DNA of 64,000 bases from Mucilaginibacter xinganensis (GCA_026225055.1 JAMFSA010000191.1:47419-111418); one strand, 5' to 3'; counted from the stretch's first letter, positions 24,049 to 34,118 are shown. Notes: generated by a model not told the origin, from the letters alone. Program-made: numbers and translations.

Positions 24049-26367
24049 TCAAAGCATATTGATAACATCTTTCTCGCGTTCCTTTGGCAAAACGGTAAGC
24101 GATTCAACCTTGCCATTTTTTACCGTGGCTTCAACGGTAGTATTGTAAGGCGCATGCAGTTTAAAGTGCACATTCCATGTTTTGGGCCATGCCGGGAACA
24201 GGTAGATCTTTTTGTCATCAACCTGCATCAGCATTTCCTGCAGGCCTAGCATGCCCGTGCCACCCCAGTTATGGTCTGGAGTCCAATCAAAACCCGGTCC
24301 CCAAAAGGCAGGGAAGCGACGGCCGGAGTCTTTAAGTTTAAATAGAGTAAGATCAGCAGCCTCTTTAGTCAGGCCCATTCGCGCAGCAAAAATATTATCC
24401 TGTTTCCAGCCGATACCGCTCCTGAATTTTATTGCCAGCGTATCATATTTCCAGGTGTTAATAGCTACATCAAGGTCAGGTTTACCTACGTCATAAATTC
24501 CCCATGGGAAAACCGGGTAGAGTTGCATCGCTTCCACGTTGTTAATACGTTGCCATAATTTTGCTGGCGCGATGGTTTTATGCCCGTCAATCTCTGTAAA
24601 ATTAATAGGAGGGATGCGTTTGAGCATAGTTTCCCAATTTGTTCGCTCGGCATCGGTTAAATACTGCGGTGGTAATTTTAGTAAAGTAGTAAGCACGGTT
24701 TGCAAAGCCGCAATAGTAGATGTGGAATTGTATGCCATTTTATAGGTTTCGCCCGATGAACCGGGGAAAAGTATTAAGTGGCCATCACCATCAAACGCTT
24801 TTACACCACGTTGTTTGGCGAGATATTGGTAATGCTCATTAAAAAAGGTAAGGCAGCTTTCAATAAATGGAATATATGACTTAATATCCTTACCCGTGTA
24901 ATGTTCAGTTTCGAGCATCATCTGGCAGAACTCCAACGCGGTATCCCACGTATATTCAAGCCAGGCGTTATATTCTACACCTTTATCAAAGTCTGCCGGG
25001 CGTTTTAACCCGTATTCGCCCATGTTAGGCAGGCCAAAGTTTTCTATTTGTTCGGTAAAGCAGGCACCGTTATGGCCCCAGTAAACTTTGCTGCGTAGTT
25101 CGGCGTTGTGTAATGATCGCAGGTAGAAATCAAATTGCGGTTTCATCATATCGATATCGCCGGTTTTAAGCATGGGCCAGTAAACCAGGCGCTGATTTTG
25201 CGCGGTCATTAAGCCGCCGCCCCAGTTTCTGAAATCGGGCGTATACGTAAAATCAGGATTAGTATAAACGGGATCGTAAGTAAATAAGCCGCCGTTAAAT
25301 TTAGTTGGATAAGTGCCATAGGCATTGCAACCCAGCATATACCTAAAGAGTTGATAATTACGCCCAGCCTGCCATTCATGGCTTTGCGGGTCGGTGTTAT
25401 TGGGATTAATGAATATATAACTGCGCTCCCAAAATTGCTTCCACCAGTTTTGTGTGTTTTGTAAAGCAGTTTTTTTGTTTGAGGCAACTTCGCGTATAAC
25501 GCTATCCAGCTTTTGCTCCCATAATAGTGATGAGTTTACATAACTCGTGTTTAAATAAACCTCAATATTTTGCTTTGTTTTTGCTTTGGTACTTTGCAGT
25601 CGCCAACCTTCAAAATCCGTGTTTTGATATTTGCCCTCGTATGTTCCGGCAGCTTGCATACCATCGGCTTTCATCATACCACCGAAGATCATGTGAGCAA
25701 GCGGGTTAAACATTTCAGTTTTTACCGCATCCATACCTTGTTCATGTACGGTAGCATCAAAAACTGTTGAATCCTCGTTTTGGTGATAGAATTGTACCGC
25801 GTTATTTTTAAATGCGATGTTATCCTTCAGCGTTTTTACCGCGCCATCTTTCGCCCATTTGCGTGAATCCTGGTTATTCTCGGTGCCGTTTGCCTCACGA
25901 TCGCGGTAGCGCCAGCTTTCATAGTCAGCTTCTGTTTTTATGGGGGTACTGCTGTTGATTTCCACATGTATAACCGGACGAAAAACATCAACCCAAAGTT
26001 TTATCTGCGTATTCAGGCTGCCGTTTTTGCCATTGATGATGACCGAGCCATCCTGTAAATGCAATTGCTGTGAAAAATCAGTGCCACTGAATGGGTTAGG
26101 AGAGAGTTTGATCTTTACACGCCCCAGCTTTAAAAAAGTATTATTTTCATCAAAGGTGCCGCTTTTCGAAACATAGAAATACAGATCGCCATTCTCTACC
26201 CATACATTCAAACCGATATCCCCGCCACCGCATGGCATCGACTCGCCGGAGTTTTTGCTTTGGCTGTTCCAAGTTAAGTTATAAGTGTTTAATTCCGTTG
26301 TTTGAGCCTCAGTTTTAAAAAATAACAGACTTGTCAGGATAGAGAAGAACAGGTATTTAAGCTTCAT
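24049..26367 (-). CDS. DUF5703-type (alpha/alpha)6 glycosidase, function not established
   Basis: This 772-residue exported protein (signal peptide to TEAQ ~22) begins with NSGESMPCGGGDIGLNVWV and YFYVSKSGTFDENN, the signature I associate with DUF5703 proteins, followed by a six-hairpin barrel (~290-720) distantly like GH95 and GH65 enzymes. No activity is known to me for this branch; GH95 relatives cleave alpha-L-fucose or alpha-L-galactose. It is the last gene of the GH28-CE8-uxaB-uxaA-GH105 operon and abuts the GH105 gene (stop and start are adjacent bases). A role on a pectin-derived oligosaccharide is therefore likely. Confidence 0.82.
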   Translation of the reverse strand: MKLKYLFFSILTSLLFFKTEAQTTELNTYNLTWNSQSKNSGESMPCGGGDIGLNVWVENGDLYFYVSKSGTFDENNTFLKLGRVKIKLSPNPFSGTDFSQQLHLQDGSVIINGKNGSLNTQIKLWVDVFRPVIHVEINSSTPIKTEADYESWRYRDREANGTENNQDSRKWAKDGAVKTLKDNIAFKNNAVQFYHQNEDSTVFDATVHEQGMDAVKTEMFNPLAHMIFGGMMKADGMQAAGTYEGKYQNTDFEGWRLQSTKAKTKQNIEVYLNTSYVNSSLLWEQKLDSVIREVASNKKTALQNTQNWWKQFWERSYIFINPNNTDPQSHEWQAGRNYQLFRYMLGCNAYGTYPTKFNGGLFTYDPVYTNPDFTYTPDFRNWGGGLMTAQNQRLVYWPMLKTGDIDMMKPQFDFYLRSLHNAELRSKVYWGHNGACFTEQIENFGLPNMGEYGLKRPADFDKGVEYNAWLEYTWDTALEFCQMMLETEHYTGKDIKSYIPFIESCLTFFNEHYQYLAKQRGVKAFDGDGHLILFPGSSGETYKMAYNSTSTIAALQTVLTTLLKLPPQYLTDAERTNWETMLKRIPPINFTEIDGHKTIAPAKLWQRINNVEAMQLYPVFPWGIYDVGKPDLDVAINTWKYDTLAIKFRSGIGWKQDNIFAARMGLTKEAADLTLFKLKDSGRRFPAFWGPGFDWTPDHNWGGTGMLGLQEMLMQVDDKKIYLFPAWPKTWNVHFKLHAPYNTTVEATVKNGKVESLTVLPKEREKDVINML

Positions 26368-28257
26368 TTATTTTGCAGGGATTTGTCCGATTAGCCAATT
26401 TACAAAATCATTGGCAGCTTCAAAGTTTTGAAAATCATAAGGCAGTTTTCTACCATCGGTATATTCATTATAGAACCAAGGATCGCCAACGGCAAAAACA
26501 GTACCCTTGCCATATTTTGCTACCGCGATGATCACATCGTTCTTATCTGTTAATGCTGAAATAGCAGGAGGGGTGATTTTTAAAGTGCTGATCTCTTTTA
26601 TATAGATCTTTTTTGCAGTCTTAAATATTTGATTCCCTTCGGGGATATAAATAGCGCCTTGTTCAAACTTATTTCCCTCCACATGGTTACGGCTATCCTC
26701 GTTAAACTGCATGCCGAATTTCAGCATGAGGTTGTTCAGGTGTTTAAACTCTGCGTTGCCGGTATCATTATTTAAAATCACTAATACACCACCCGCATGC
26801 ACCCATTCACTTATGGCTTTAATATGCGGTTTTTCAATATATTTAGTATTAGGGTTTTCCTTTGGGATATCAGGGTCGACAATGATATAAATATTCGATT
26901 TACTTAAATTTTGTACCGTAGGGGCATCATAAAGTATATCCGTTTTTACCCCGTAGTTATTAAAAATATGCCCGAATGTGGAGAAGCCGTTATTGGTCAT
27001 CTCATCCCATTTGTAATGGTACGAAATAGTACGACCTGTTATATCTTTCCTATGTTCGTCATTAAAATAGCTGTCGACCGTTACTACTTTTCCTTTGCCT
27101 GTTGATAAATTAGCCAAACGCTCAATCTCCACGCTGGCCTGTATAAATGCGCCAATGCCTTTAGGGTCGTTTTGCACCACTTTTTCGCTCAGGTAATACT
27201 TGTAGCTGCCATCACGATAAGGTTTACCACCCAGGCCGCCTACACTTACAGTGCCGTTTAAATTAACCTGTCCACTGGCATCGGTAGTAATAAATTTATC
27301 AAGTATACCTTGGTAGCCTTTTTTAGCGACCGCCAAATAACTGGCAGGCAGATAACCTTGCCTTGCGCCCTTAGCTAATGCATACACAAACATACATGAA
27401 GCTGATGCTTCCGGATAGTTCCCGGTTTCAGTAGCCTTATCCATTACCTGGTACCATAAGCCTGTCTTCGGGTCCTGATATTTTTGTATGGCGACTACGA
27501 GACGGTTTAAAATGGCCAATAGTTTAGTGCGATTTGGGTTACTAGCCGGGAATTTATCCAGCACATCAACCAAAGCCATTGCATACCAGCCATCGGCACG
27601 GCCCCAAACGTTTTGCGATAGTCCTGTTTTAGGGTCGGCCCATTTTTCGGCACGACTTTGATCCCAGGCATGGTACAGTAAACCTGTTTTTGGGTTGCGA
27701 GCGTGCTGTTCTATCAGGATAAATTGTTTGGCAATATCATTATAATCGGTATCCTCATGAAAAGCGTAGGCATATTCAGCATAAAAAGGTTCAGCCATAT
27801 AAAGGCCATCCAGCCACATTTGGTTGATGTATTTCTTTTTATGCCAAAAGCCGCCATCAGTAGTACGCGGCTGATCTTTTAACTGATCGCGCAACAATAC
27901 TGCAGCTTTATAATACTTTGGTTTTTCGGTTACGTTGTACAGTAGCATAGCCAGGCGACCGCACATGATGTTATCCAGCGTAAAATCATCCTTTTTATAG
28001 CCTTTTATGGTGCCATCATCAGCTATCAACCCATCCATATAATTCTGAATGTATTTGAAATACTTTTTATCGCCGGTTTGCATCCAAACGCCTTCTATGC
28101 CTTTTAACACTACACCTTGTTCGTAGGTCCATCGGCCGGAGGTGTCGGGCCACAGTTTCATAGCAGTCGCAGCCATGCGCTGCGACCACTGCGCTTGTGC
28201 ATTAGCGATGGTAAAGCCTGCAAAAAACAATATAACCAGGCAGAATATTTTTTTCAT
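26368..28257 (-). CDS. GH105 unsaturated rhamnogalacturonyl hydrolase with C-terminal DUF4350-like domain
   Basis: I start the gene at 28257 (MKKIFCLVILFFAGF..., a signal peptide ending at NAQAQ). The longer frame from 28338 overlaps uxaA and adds 27 residues that block the signal. Residues ~25-385 form the GH105 barrel, with catalytic Asp 150 in WLDGLYMAEP and Asp 222 in WGRADGWY. The enzyme hydrates the unsaturated uronic acid left by pectin or rhamnogalacturonan lyases, and the product then enters the KduI pathway. Residues ~395-629 form a second alpha/beta domain (VTVDSYFNDEHRKD ... GGVLVILNNDTGN ... GKGTVFAVGDPW) of the DUF4350/glutamine-amidotransferase-like kind. It begins 35 bp after uxaA. 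Confidence 0.92.
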   Translation of the reverse strand: MKKIFCLVILFFAGFTIANAQAQWSQRMAATAMKLWPDTSGRWTYEQGVVLKGIEGVWMQTGDKKYFKYIQNYMDGLIADDGTIKGYKKDDFTLDNIMCGRLAMLLYNVTEKPKYYKAAVLLRDQLKDQPRTTDGGFWHKKKYINQMWLDGLYMAEPFYAEYAYAFHEDTDYNDIAKQFILIEQHARNPKTGLLYHAWDQSRAEKWADPKTGLSQNVWGRADGWYAMALVDVLDKFPASNPNRTKLLAILNRLVVAIQKYQDPKTGLWYQVMDKATETGNYPEASASCMFVYALAKGARQGYLPASYLAVAKKGYQGILDKFITTDASGQVNLNGTVSVGGLGGKPYRDGSYKYYLSEKVVQNDPKGIGAFIQASVEIERLANLSTGKGKVVTVDSYFNDEHRKDITGRTISYHYKWDEMTNNGFSTFGHIFNNYGVKTDILYDAPTVQNLSKSNIYIIVDPDIPKENPNTKYIEKPHIKAISEWVHAGGVLVILNNDTGNAEFKHLNNLMLKFGMQFNEDSRNHVEGNKFEQGAIYIPEGNQIFKTAKKIYIKEISTLKITPPAISALTDKNDVIIAVAKYGKGTVFAVGDPWFYNEYTDGRKLPYDFQNFEAANDFVNWLIGQIPAK

Positions 28258-28291
28258 AGGTAGATGATAGACTGATGAATCTCTTAATTCT

Positions 28292-29950
28292 TTACAAGGA
28301 AACCCCTCTTTTCCAGGGGATAAAATCATTTTGGCCATGCCTTACGGCGCTTACTTCAATTTCGCCGCTGGCAACTTTAACAATATAATCGAGTATTCGT
28401 TCGCCTGCCTGCTCAATGGTTTCATCACCTTCAACAATGGTCCCGGTGTTGATATCCATAATGTCGCTCATGCGGTTATACAACTTTGTATTGGTAGCGA
28501 TCTTAATTACAGGTGTTATCGGGTTGCCGGTTGGGGTGCCTAAACCGGTGGTGAATAAAACCACGTTTGCACCTGACCCAACTTCAGCAGTTGTTGATTC
28601 CACATCATTACCGGGTGTGCAAAGCAGGTTAAGGCCGGGTTTAGTTACTTTCTCCGGATAATCCAACACATCGGCAACAGGGGAGGTGCCGCCTTTTTTG
28701 GCAGCGCCCGCTGATTTGATGGCATCGGTGATCAAACCATCCTTTATATTGCCGGGCGAAGGGTTCATGTAAAAACCGGAACCTACTTCCTCGGCGCGCG
28801 CGCTGTAGGCCCGTACCAGCGATGAAAAACGTTCAGCTTTGCTTTTATCTACACAACGGTCTATCAGGTTTTGTTCAACACCACACAATTCAGGGAACTC
28901 CGATAATATAACCGAGCCACCAAGTGACACCAGCAGATCGGACGTATACCCAATAGCCGGGTTTGCCGATATGCCCGAGAACCCATCAGAACCACCGCAT
29001 TCCAAACCTATTACCAATTTGCTTAAAGGCGCAGGTTTGCGGGTGACTTCATTAGCTTGTATTAAGCCCGCAAGGGTTTGACGGATCGCGAGTTCCATTA
29101 AATCGGTCTCTAAACCTACTTTTTGTTGATCTAAAATGTACAAAGGCTTGTTAAAATCAGGCGCGCGTTTGGCAATTTCTTCCTGCAGGGTTTTAACCTC
29201 AGCATTCTGGCAGCCCAAACTTAAAACCGTAGCACCCGCCACATTGGAGTGGGTGATATAACCCGCCAATAAACCACATAAAGCGGTTGAGTCCTGACGT
29301 GTACCCCCACAGCCACCGGTGTGGGTTAAAAATTTAATACCATCAACATTAGGGAATAGCTTGTCCTGCCCGGCTTGCGCGGTATCGCTGCCAATTTCGG
29401 TGTATAATACTTCTTCAATGCCGCTGCCGGTGCGTATTTTATTGATCAGTTGTTGTGCTTTTATCTCGTATGTTTTTTTACGACCATAACCCAAAGGTTT
29501 TATTAAAGCTTCCTGTAATACTTCAATGTTGCGGTTCTCACAAAAAACCATAGGGATCACCAGCCAGTAATTTGCAGTGCCCACATCACCGTTAGCGCGG
29601 TGGAAACCATTAAAAGTGGTGTTTTTCCATTTACTGGTGTCAGGGCCCTGCCAATCTAAATGATTGGTGCCGGTAACAAAACCACTTGCTGCATGCTTAA
29701 TATTGGTGACGGTTAATAAACCACCAGCAGCGATATGGCTTTGCGTACGACCAACTAAAACGCCGTACATAATAATATCAGTTCCCTCAGGCAGATCGGT
29801 TACAGCGAATTTGTGCTTGGCGGGTATAAATTCAATGGGGGTATAAATTTCACCCTGGTAGGTAACTTCTTCGCCGGCCTGCAGGTCGGTAAGGGCAACC
29901 ATTACATTATCTTTTGGATGTACCTTTGTTATTTTTTGTTTCATTGTCAT
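28292..29950 (-). CDS. uxaA: Altronate dehydratase
   Basis: The 552 residues are the full two-part UxaA: an N-terminal SAF domain (~10-90) and the large dehydratase domain with THTGGCGGTRQDS, LGCQNAE and GLECGGSDGFSGISANP, which hold the Fe-binding and active-site cysteines. It dehydrates D-altronate to 2-keto-3-deoxy-gluconate in the cytoplasm. No signal peptide is seen. MTMKQK gives two possible starts (29950 or 29944). It lies 5 bp from uxaB in the operon headed by GH28. Confidence 0.96.
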   Translation of the reverse strand: MTMKQKITKVHPKDNVMVALTDLQAGEEVTYQGEIYTPIEFIPAKHKFAVTDLPEGTDIIMYGVLVGRTQSHIAAGGLLTVTNIKHAASGFVTGTNHLDWQGPDTSKWKNTTFNGFHRANGDVGTANYWLVIPMVFCENRNIEVLQEALIKPLGYGRKKTYEIKAQQLINKIRTGSGIEEVLYTEIGSDTAQAGQDKLFPNVDGIKFLTHTGGCGGTRQDSTALCGLLAGYITHSNVAGATVLSLGCQNAEVKTLQEEIAKRAPDFNKPLYILDQQKVGLETDLMELAIRQTLAGLIQANEVTRKPAPLSKLVIGLECGGSDGFSGISANPAIGYTSDLLVSLGGSVILSEFPELCGVEQNLIDRCVDKSKAERFSSLVRAYSARAEEVGSGFYMNPSPGNIKDGLITDAIKSAGAAKKGGTSPVADVLDYPEKVTKPGLNLLCTPGNDVESTTAEVGSGANVVLFTTGLGTPTGNPITPVIKIATNTKLYNRMSDIMDINTGTIVEGDETIEQAGERILDYIVKVASGEIEVSAVRHGQNDFIPWKRGVSL

Positions 29951-29955
29951 GATTT

Positions 29956-31452
29956 TTATACGGCGGTTAATTCTGTTATTCCGCCTGCTATAATTTTATC
30001 CAGGTTGTTTGTTACAGCCTGTTTAAAGCCGGGTAATGCAGTAAGGTCAGTATCCCAAAGCTCCTGATTACTCAGGGTCTGTTCTACCACTAAATTGGTA
30101 TCACTTGTTTGCCAAACTTTATAAAAATAAGGTGCCTGGCTATCATTAACTGTGTATTCGCGATTATTTATTGTGCCAACATAGCTGCCGTCTTCTTTTT
30201 GTAACACCTTCATAAACCTGATAAAGGCTGCAAAACCAAGCGCCATGTTGGGCGGCACTGTATTGTTTGTTTTATAATAGTTTAGTAGTAAAGGTAATAC
30301 ACGCATTTTAAGTTTGGCAGAGTATTGCATAGAAATACTTAACCATTCATGCCTGATATGCGGATTACGGAACCTGTCGAGCACTTTACCTGCAAAATCA
30401 GCTGCGGCATGCGGACTGATCTTGTAGGGTATGGACTGAATGATCTCGCCAAAAGCAAGCTGGGTAATAAAGTTTAAAAAGCCCTCATCATCCATAGCCT
30501 CTTTAACGGTATCAAAGCCTGAAAGGAATGCAAGCGCGCAACTCAACGTATGCGAGCCATTCAATAAACGCAGTTTCAACTCCCTGAATAATTCAATATC
30601 CGGAGTAATAACCACGCCTTTATCAGTCCTGCTAAATGATAACGCGGCTGCCACATCCTGATCGCCCTCAATAGCCCATAAGCTATAAGTTTCTGACATG
30701 ATATTTAGTTTGTCAGTATAACCACGTTCTGTTTCTAATCGTTGTTCCAGTTCTTTAGATGGCCTGCCCGGAACGATCCTGTCGACCAGTGAATTGCAGA
30801 ATTTATTATGATTTTCAAGCCATTGTATAAACTCTGGTTCCATGTTGTTTAAACGGGCAAGCTCGAATACGATAGCTTTTAATTTGGTGGCATTATCTAC
30901 AATCAGCTCAGTTGGGATAATAATTAAGCCGCTATCAGCCTTACCATTGTATGCTTTATAACGCTCATACAAAACAGCCAGCAGTTTGCCGGGGAATGAT
31001 GCAGGCGGGGTACTGTTCACCTTATCATCTTTATCCAACTGAATACCAACTTCGGTAGTATTGGAAATAATTACCTGTAAGTCGGGACTTTTAGCTACTT
31101 TAAGTACAGCATCCCAATCACTCGCGGCGGATAAAACCCTGCTTATCGCAGAGCAAATTATCTGTTCGCTTACTTCTTGTGAGTCCTCAATACCCTTGCC
31201 GTAAAAGGTGTACAGGTTATCCTGATCATCAAAATCAGCTGAAGAACCTTTGTCGGTTGATTTAATAACTACCACCCGGCCGTTGAAAACGCCATTACGG
31301 TTGGCTTTGTCGATAAAATAATCGGGTAAGCCCCTTAACAATACGCCTGTGCCAAATTGCAGAACTTTTTCAGGCAGATTAAAAATGCCCTCATCCGGTA
31401 CTTGTAAACCTGGGACAACTATGTTTTTTAAATTATCTTTTGATAGGATCAT
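29956..31452 (-). CDS. uxaB: Tagaturonate reductase (altronate oxidoreductase)
   Basis: This 498-residue polyol-specific long-chain dehydrogenase belongs to the mannitol dehydrogenase family. The N-terminal Rossmann part has LQFGTGVLLRGLPDYFID, and the substrate domain has NGSHTLSCALAFLSG. It reduces tagaturonate, made by UxaC, to altronate with NADH. UxaB is preferred over fructuronate reductase UxuB because uxaA and uxaC are neighbours and no mannonate dehydratase is present. The protein is cytoplasmic. It is placed between the CE8 esterase and uxaA, 11 bp from the former. Confidence 0.94.
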   Translation of the reverse strand: MILSKDNLKNIVVPGLQVPDEGIFNLPEKVLQFGTGVLLRGLPDYFIDKANRNGVFNGRVVVIKSTDKGSSADFDDQDNLYTFYGKGIEDSQEVSEQIICSAISRVLSAASDWDAVLKVAKSPDLQVIISNTTEVGIQLDKDDKVNSTPPASFPGKLLAVLYERYKAYNGKADSGLIIIPTELIVDNATKLKAIVFELARLNNMEPEFIQWLENHNKFCNSLVDRIVPGRPSKELEQRLETERGYTDKLNIMSETYSLWAIEGDQDVAAALSFSRTDKGVVITPDIELFRELKLRLLNGSHTLSCALAFLSGFDTVKEAMDDEGFLNFITQLAFGEIIQSIPYKISPHAAADFAGKVLDRFRNPHIRHEWLSISMQYSAKLKMRVLPLLLNYYKTNNTVPPNMALGFAAFIRFMKVLQKEDGSYVGTINNREYTVNDSQAPYFYKVWQTSDTNLVVEQTLSNQELWDTDLTALPGFKQAVTNNLDKIIAGGITELTAV

Positions 31453-31463
31453 GATACTAAATA

Positions 31464-32459
31464 TTAATTGATCGACTCCACGTTCCAGCCATCTTTGCCG
31501 GAAAGTATATTTTTTATAGTGTAAGTTTTATTTTCTGCTGATGTTAACTGATGCGCCCATGCCGCACGACCATCTTTATCGGCCCCCGGGCCGGTACTTT
31601 CGTATTCGGCAAAGTAAGCGGTCTTTTCATTATCCGGATTGCGCCAGTTATCCCATCCGACAGGTATAATATGAGTGCCCATTTCCGTACGGATGTATAC
31701 AGATCGGGCATAAGGCCGCCATGGTCGCCCAAGGTGCACTTTTTTAACAGATGAATCGGCTATGAGTTTACAATCAAGAAATACAAAGCCAAATTGTTGC
31801 CGCGGGGTAGTGGATGGCGCTGTGATATAGGAATCAGACAAGTTCTTGATCACGCAATGATCAAAAACCGCCGTAGCCTCGCCAAAAATGAAATCCGTTG
31901 TTCCCTGTATAAAACAGTCCTTATAATACTGGCGGCTGTTTTCTGTTGCAGCGTATAAGGTATCCTGATTACCTAATAAATTACAATTTTTTACAATGCA
32001 CCTATCGCCCTCAACGTGCAATGCCACCGCCTGCCCAACCCGTCCCGAAGCGTTTTCAATAGTCAGGTTTTCGGCTATAAAATCATTGCCCTCAACTAAA
32101 ACTGTATAGGAGGTATAGGTAGTAAATTTATCCTTGCCAAAGGCATCTTTACCAGCGGGACTTGCTTTGCCTGAATAGTCGCTGTTGGTGATAGTAGTAT
32201 GCTCTTTATCTTCGCCAATTAATGAAATTTTGGTTTTCCATGAAGGTATAACAAGCTTCTCGTGATAAGTGCCCGGCTTTATATTTATGGTTACCTGTTT
32301 TTGTGAAAGATCGCGTACGGCGTTTACTGCTTCCTGTATGGTTTTGAAATCGCCGCTGCCATCCTGCGCAACGGTGAAATGCGTAGGGTAGGTAGTAACC
32401 TGGGCCACCAGAATAGCTGATGAGAACAGGGATAAGATAAACAGCAATAGCTTTTTCAT
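31464..32459 (-). CDS. CE8 pectin methylesterase
   Basis: This 331-residue exported beta-helix enzyme (signal peptide to LVAQ ~20) removes methyl esters from homogalacturonan. The catalytic motifs are complete: GNQDTLYA (Gln 165, Asp 166), DFIFGEA (nucleophile Asp 190) and LGRPWRPYA (Arg 245, Trp 247). It is directly adjacent to the GH28 gene, so de-esterification and backbone hydrolysis are produced together. The size is normal for a bacterial CE8 with a single domain. Confidence 0.96.
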   Translation of the reverse strand: MKKLLLFILSLFSSAILVAQVTTYPTHFTVAQDGSGDFKTIQEAVNAVRDLSQKQVTINIKPGTYHEKLVIPSWKTKISLIGEDKEHTTITNSDYSGKASPAGKDAFGKDKFTTYTSYTVLVEGNDFIAENLTIENASGRVGQAVALHVEGDRCIVKNCNLLGNQDTLYAATENSRQYYKDCFIQGTTDFIFGEATAVFDHCVIKNLSDSYITAPSTTPRQQFGFVFLDCKLIADSSVKKVHLGRPWRPYARSVYIRTEMGTHIIPVGWDNWRNPDNEKTAYFAEYESTGPGADKDGRAAWAHQLTSAENKTYTIKNILSGKDGWNVESIN

Positions 32460-34118
32460 TTACTTAACTATTGTTAGTGAGTTATTATTAGCACCGTTTT
32501 TAAATTCTGTTTTATTATCGGCTTTGGCAACGTTAGTATTGGATACAGTGATGTCTGCCGATTTTTTACCGCTTACCGAAAACAGCGTTTGCGCGTTAGT
32601 GTAGCTGATATTATCAAATTTAATAGCACTGCTGTTTTCTATATGAATAAGCGGCGCGGTTTGCTTACAATCGAGCTGAATGTTTTTTAGATAGATGCCA
32701 TTACCTTCAATAATATCAATACCCTGATTGGTTTTTAAAACCAGGTTTTGCAGGTAGATGTTCTTGATATTCATTTCAGGTAAACCACGTACCTGTAGGC
32801 CTTTTTCGGCACCGATACACACCACGTTATCTACATAGAAATTCCTGAACTGTGGGGTAGCTTCGGTAACCGGAACGATTTTTTCATCACCAGCAGAATC
32901 CTCCCCGGGGGATTTACCCATGTAATACATGTCAAACAAGATAGCATTGGTAACAATATCGCGCATGCTGATGTTTTTGATATAGATGTTCTCCACAATT
33001 CCGCCACGGCCACGGGTTGTTTTAAAGCGCAGACCAACGTCCGTACCAATAAAAGTACAGTCGGATACAAAAATATTACGTGCCCCGCCCGACATCTCGC
33101 TGCCTATAACAAATCCGCCATGCGCACGGTAGACTACATCATTTTTAACAATCACATTCTCTGTAGGTTTTCCTCTGCGACGACCCTCTTCATCTCTCCC
33201 CGATTTTATGCAGATGCCATCATCGCCAGCCTCAAATGTGCTGCCCTCTATCAATACATTTTTGCACGATTCTACATCAATGCCATCGCCATTTTGCGCG
33301 TTCCATGGGTTTTTAACATGCACACCGTCCAGTGTCAAATCCTCACACATTAAAGTATGCAGGCACCATGCAGGGGAATTCTGAAAGGTAACACCCTGCA
33401 ATAATACCTTTTTGCAATTGGTAAGCACCAGCATATTAGGCCTGAAGAAATCTTTCATTGAAGCATAATCTTCTAATTTTTTACCGGGCTGTATTACACC
33501 AGCGTCGGGTGTTTTAAACCCGTCAACATAACTTTGGGATGGATACCATGTTTTGCCGTTCTCGCTCAGTATGCCGCCGGTAGCAGTCAATGTCTTCCAT
33601 TCGTTATCGGTAAGCCTATCCTTTCCAATGGCACGCCAGGCTTCGCCATGGCCGTCAATGATACCTTCACCAGTAATTGCTATATTTTGCAGATTGGTGC
33701 CCGAAATAGGGGATTGGTTACGTACCGCCGCATGACCCTCATAATTACCTTCAACAAGCGGGTACTGGTTTTTATCATCCGTAAATTGAAGCAAAGCCGC
33801 CCGACTAACATGTAGATTTACATTTGATTTCATCACCACCGGCCCGGTAAGCCACAACCCCTGCGGAATAAGCACTACACCGCCACCTTTCGTGCTGCAA
33901 TCTGCTATAGCCTTATTTATGCTTTGTGTGTTGAGGGTAATGCCATCAGCTTTAGCACCATAATTTATGATATTAAAGGTGTCCTTTTTAAAAACAGGGG
34001 TGCTTACTTGCGGCAAATGCTGCCACGAGTATTGTTCAGTTTGAGCCGAGGCTATTTGCGCGGCTGAAAACAACAAGGTGCTGATAAAAACGAATCTTTT
34101 TAAAACAGGCATTTTCAA
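32460..34118 (-). CDS. GH28 polygalacturonase / exo-acting galacturonidase
   Basis: This 552-residue exported beta-helix protein has a signal peptide ending near IASAQ (~26). The GH28 motifs are present: NGDGID (Asp 278), AGDDG (Asp 299, Asp 300), AHGG (His 333) and RFK (Arg 364, Lys 366). The family hydrolyses alpha-1,4-galacturonan, or rhamnogalacturonan in some members; the long N-terminal part with KKDTFNIINYGAKADG is typical of exo-type bacterial enzymes. It heads the six-gene operon, whose promoter and LacI-type operator lie at 34200-34267. Confidence 0.95.
   Translation of the reverse strand: MKMPVLKRFVFISTLLFSAAQIASAQTEQYSWQHLPQVSTPVFKKDTFNIINYGAKADGITLNTQSINKAIADCSTKGGGVVLIPQGLWLTGPVVMKSNVNLHVSRAALLQFTDDKNQYPLVEGNYEGHAAVRNQSPISGTNLQNIAITGEGIIDGHGEAWRAIGKDRLTDNEWKTLTATGGILSENGKTWYPSQSYVDGFKTPDAGVIQPGKKLEDYASMKDFFRPNMLVLTNCKKVLLQGVTFQNSPAWCLHTLMCEDLTLDGVHVKNPWNAQNGDGIDVESCKNVLIEGSTFEAGDDGICIKSGRDEEGRRRGKPTENVIVKNDVVYRAHGGFVIGSEMSGGARNIFVSDCTFIGTDVGLRFKTTRGRGGIVENIYIKNISMRDIVTNAILFDMYYMGKSPGEDSAGDEKIVPVTEATPQFRNFYVDNVVCIGAEKGLQVRGLPEMNIKNIYLQNLVLKTNQGIDIIEGNGIYLKNIQLDCKQTAPLIHIENSSAIKFDNISYTNAQTLFSVSGKKSADITVSNTNVAKADNKTEFKNGANNNSLTIVK

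Noticed and set aside
28258..28338. Longer start for the GH105 gene at 28338
   Set aside because: It would overlap uxaA by 47 bp and place 27 non-homologous residues before an obvious signal peptide that starts at 28257.
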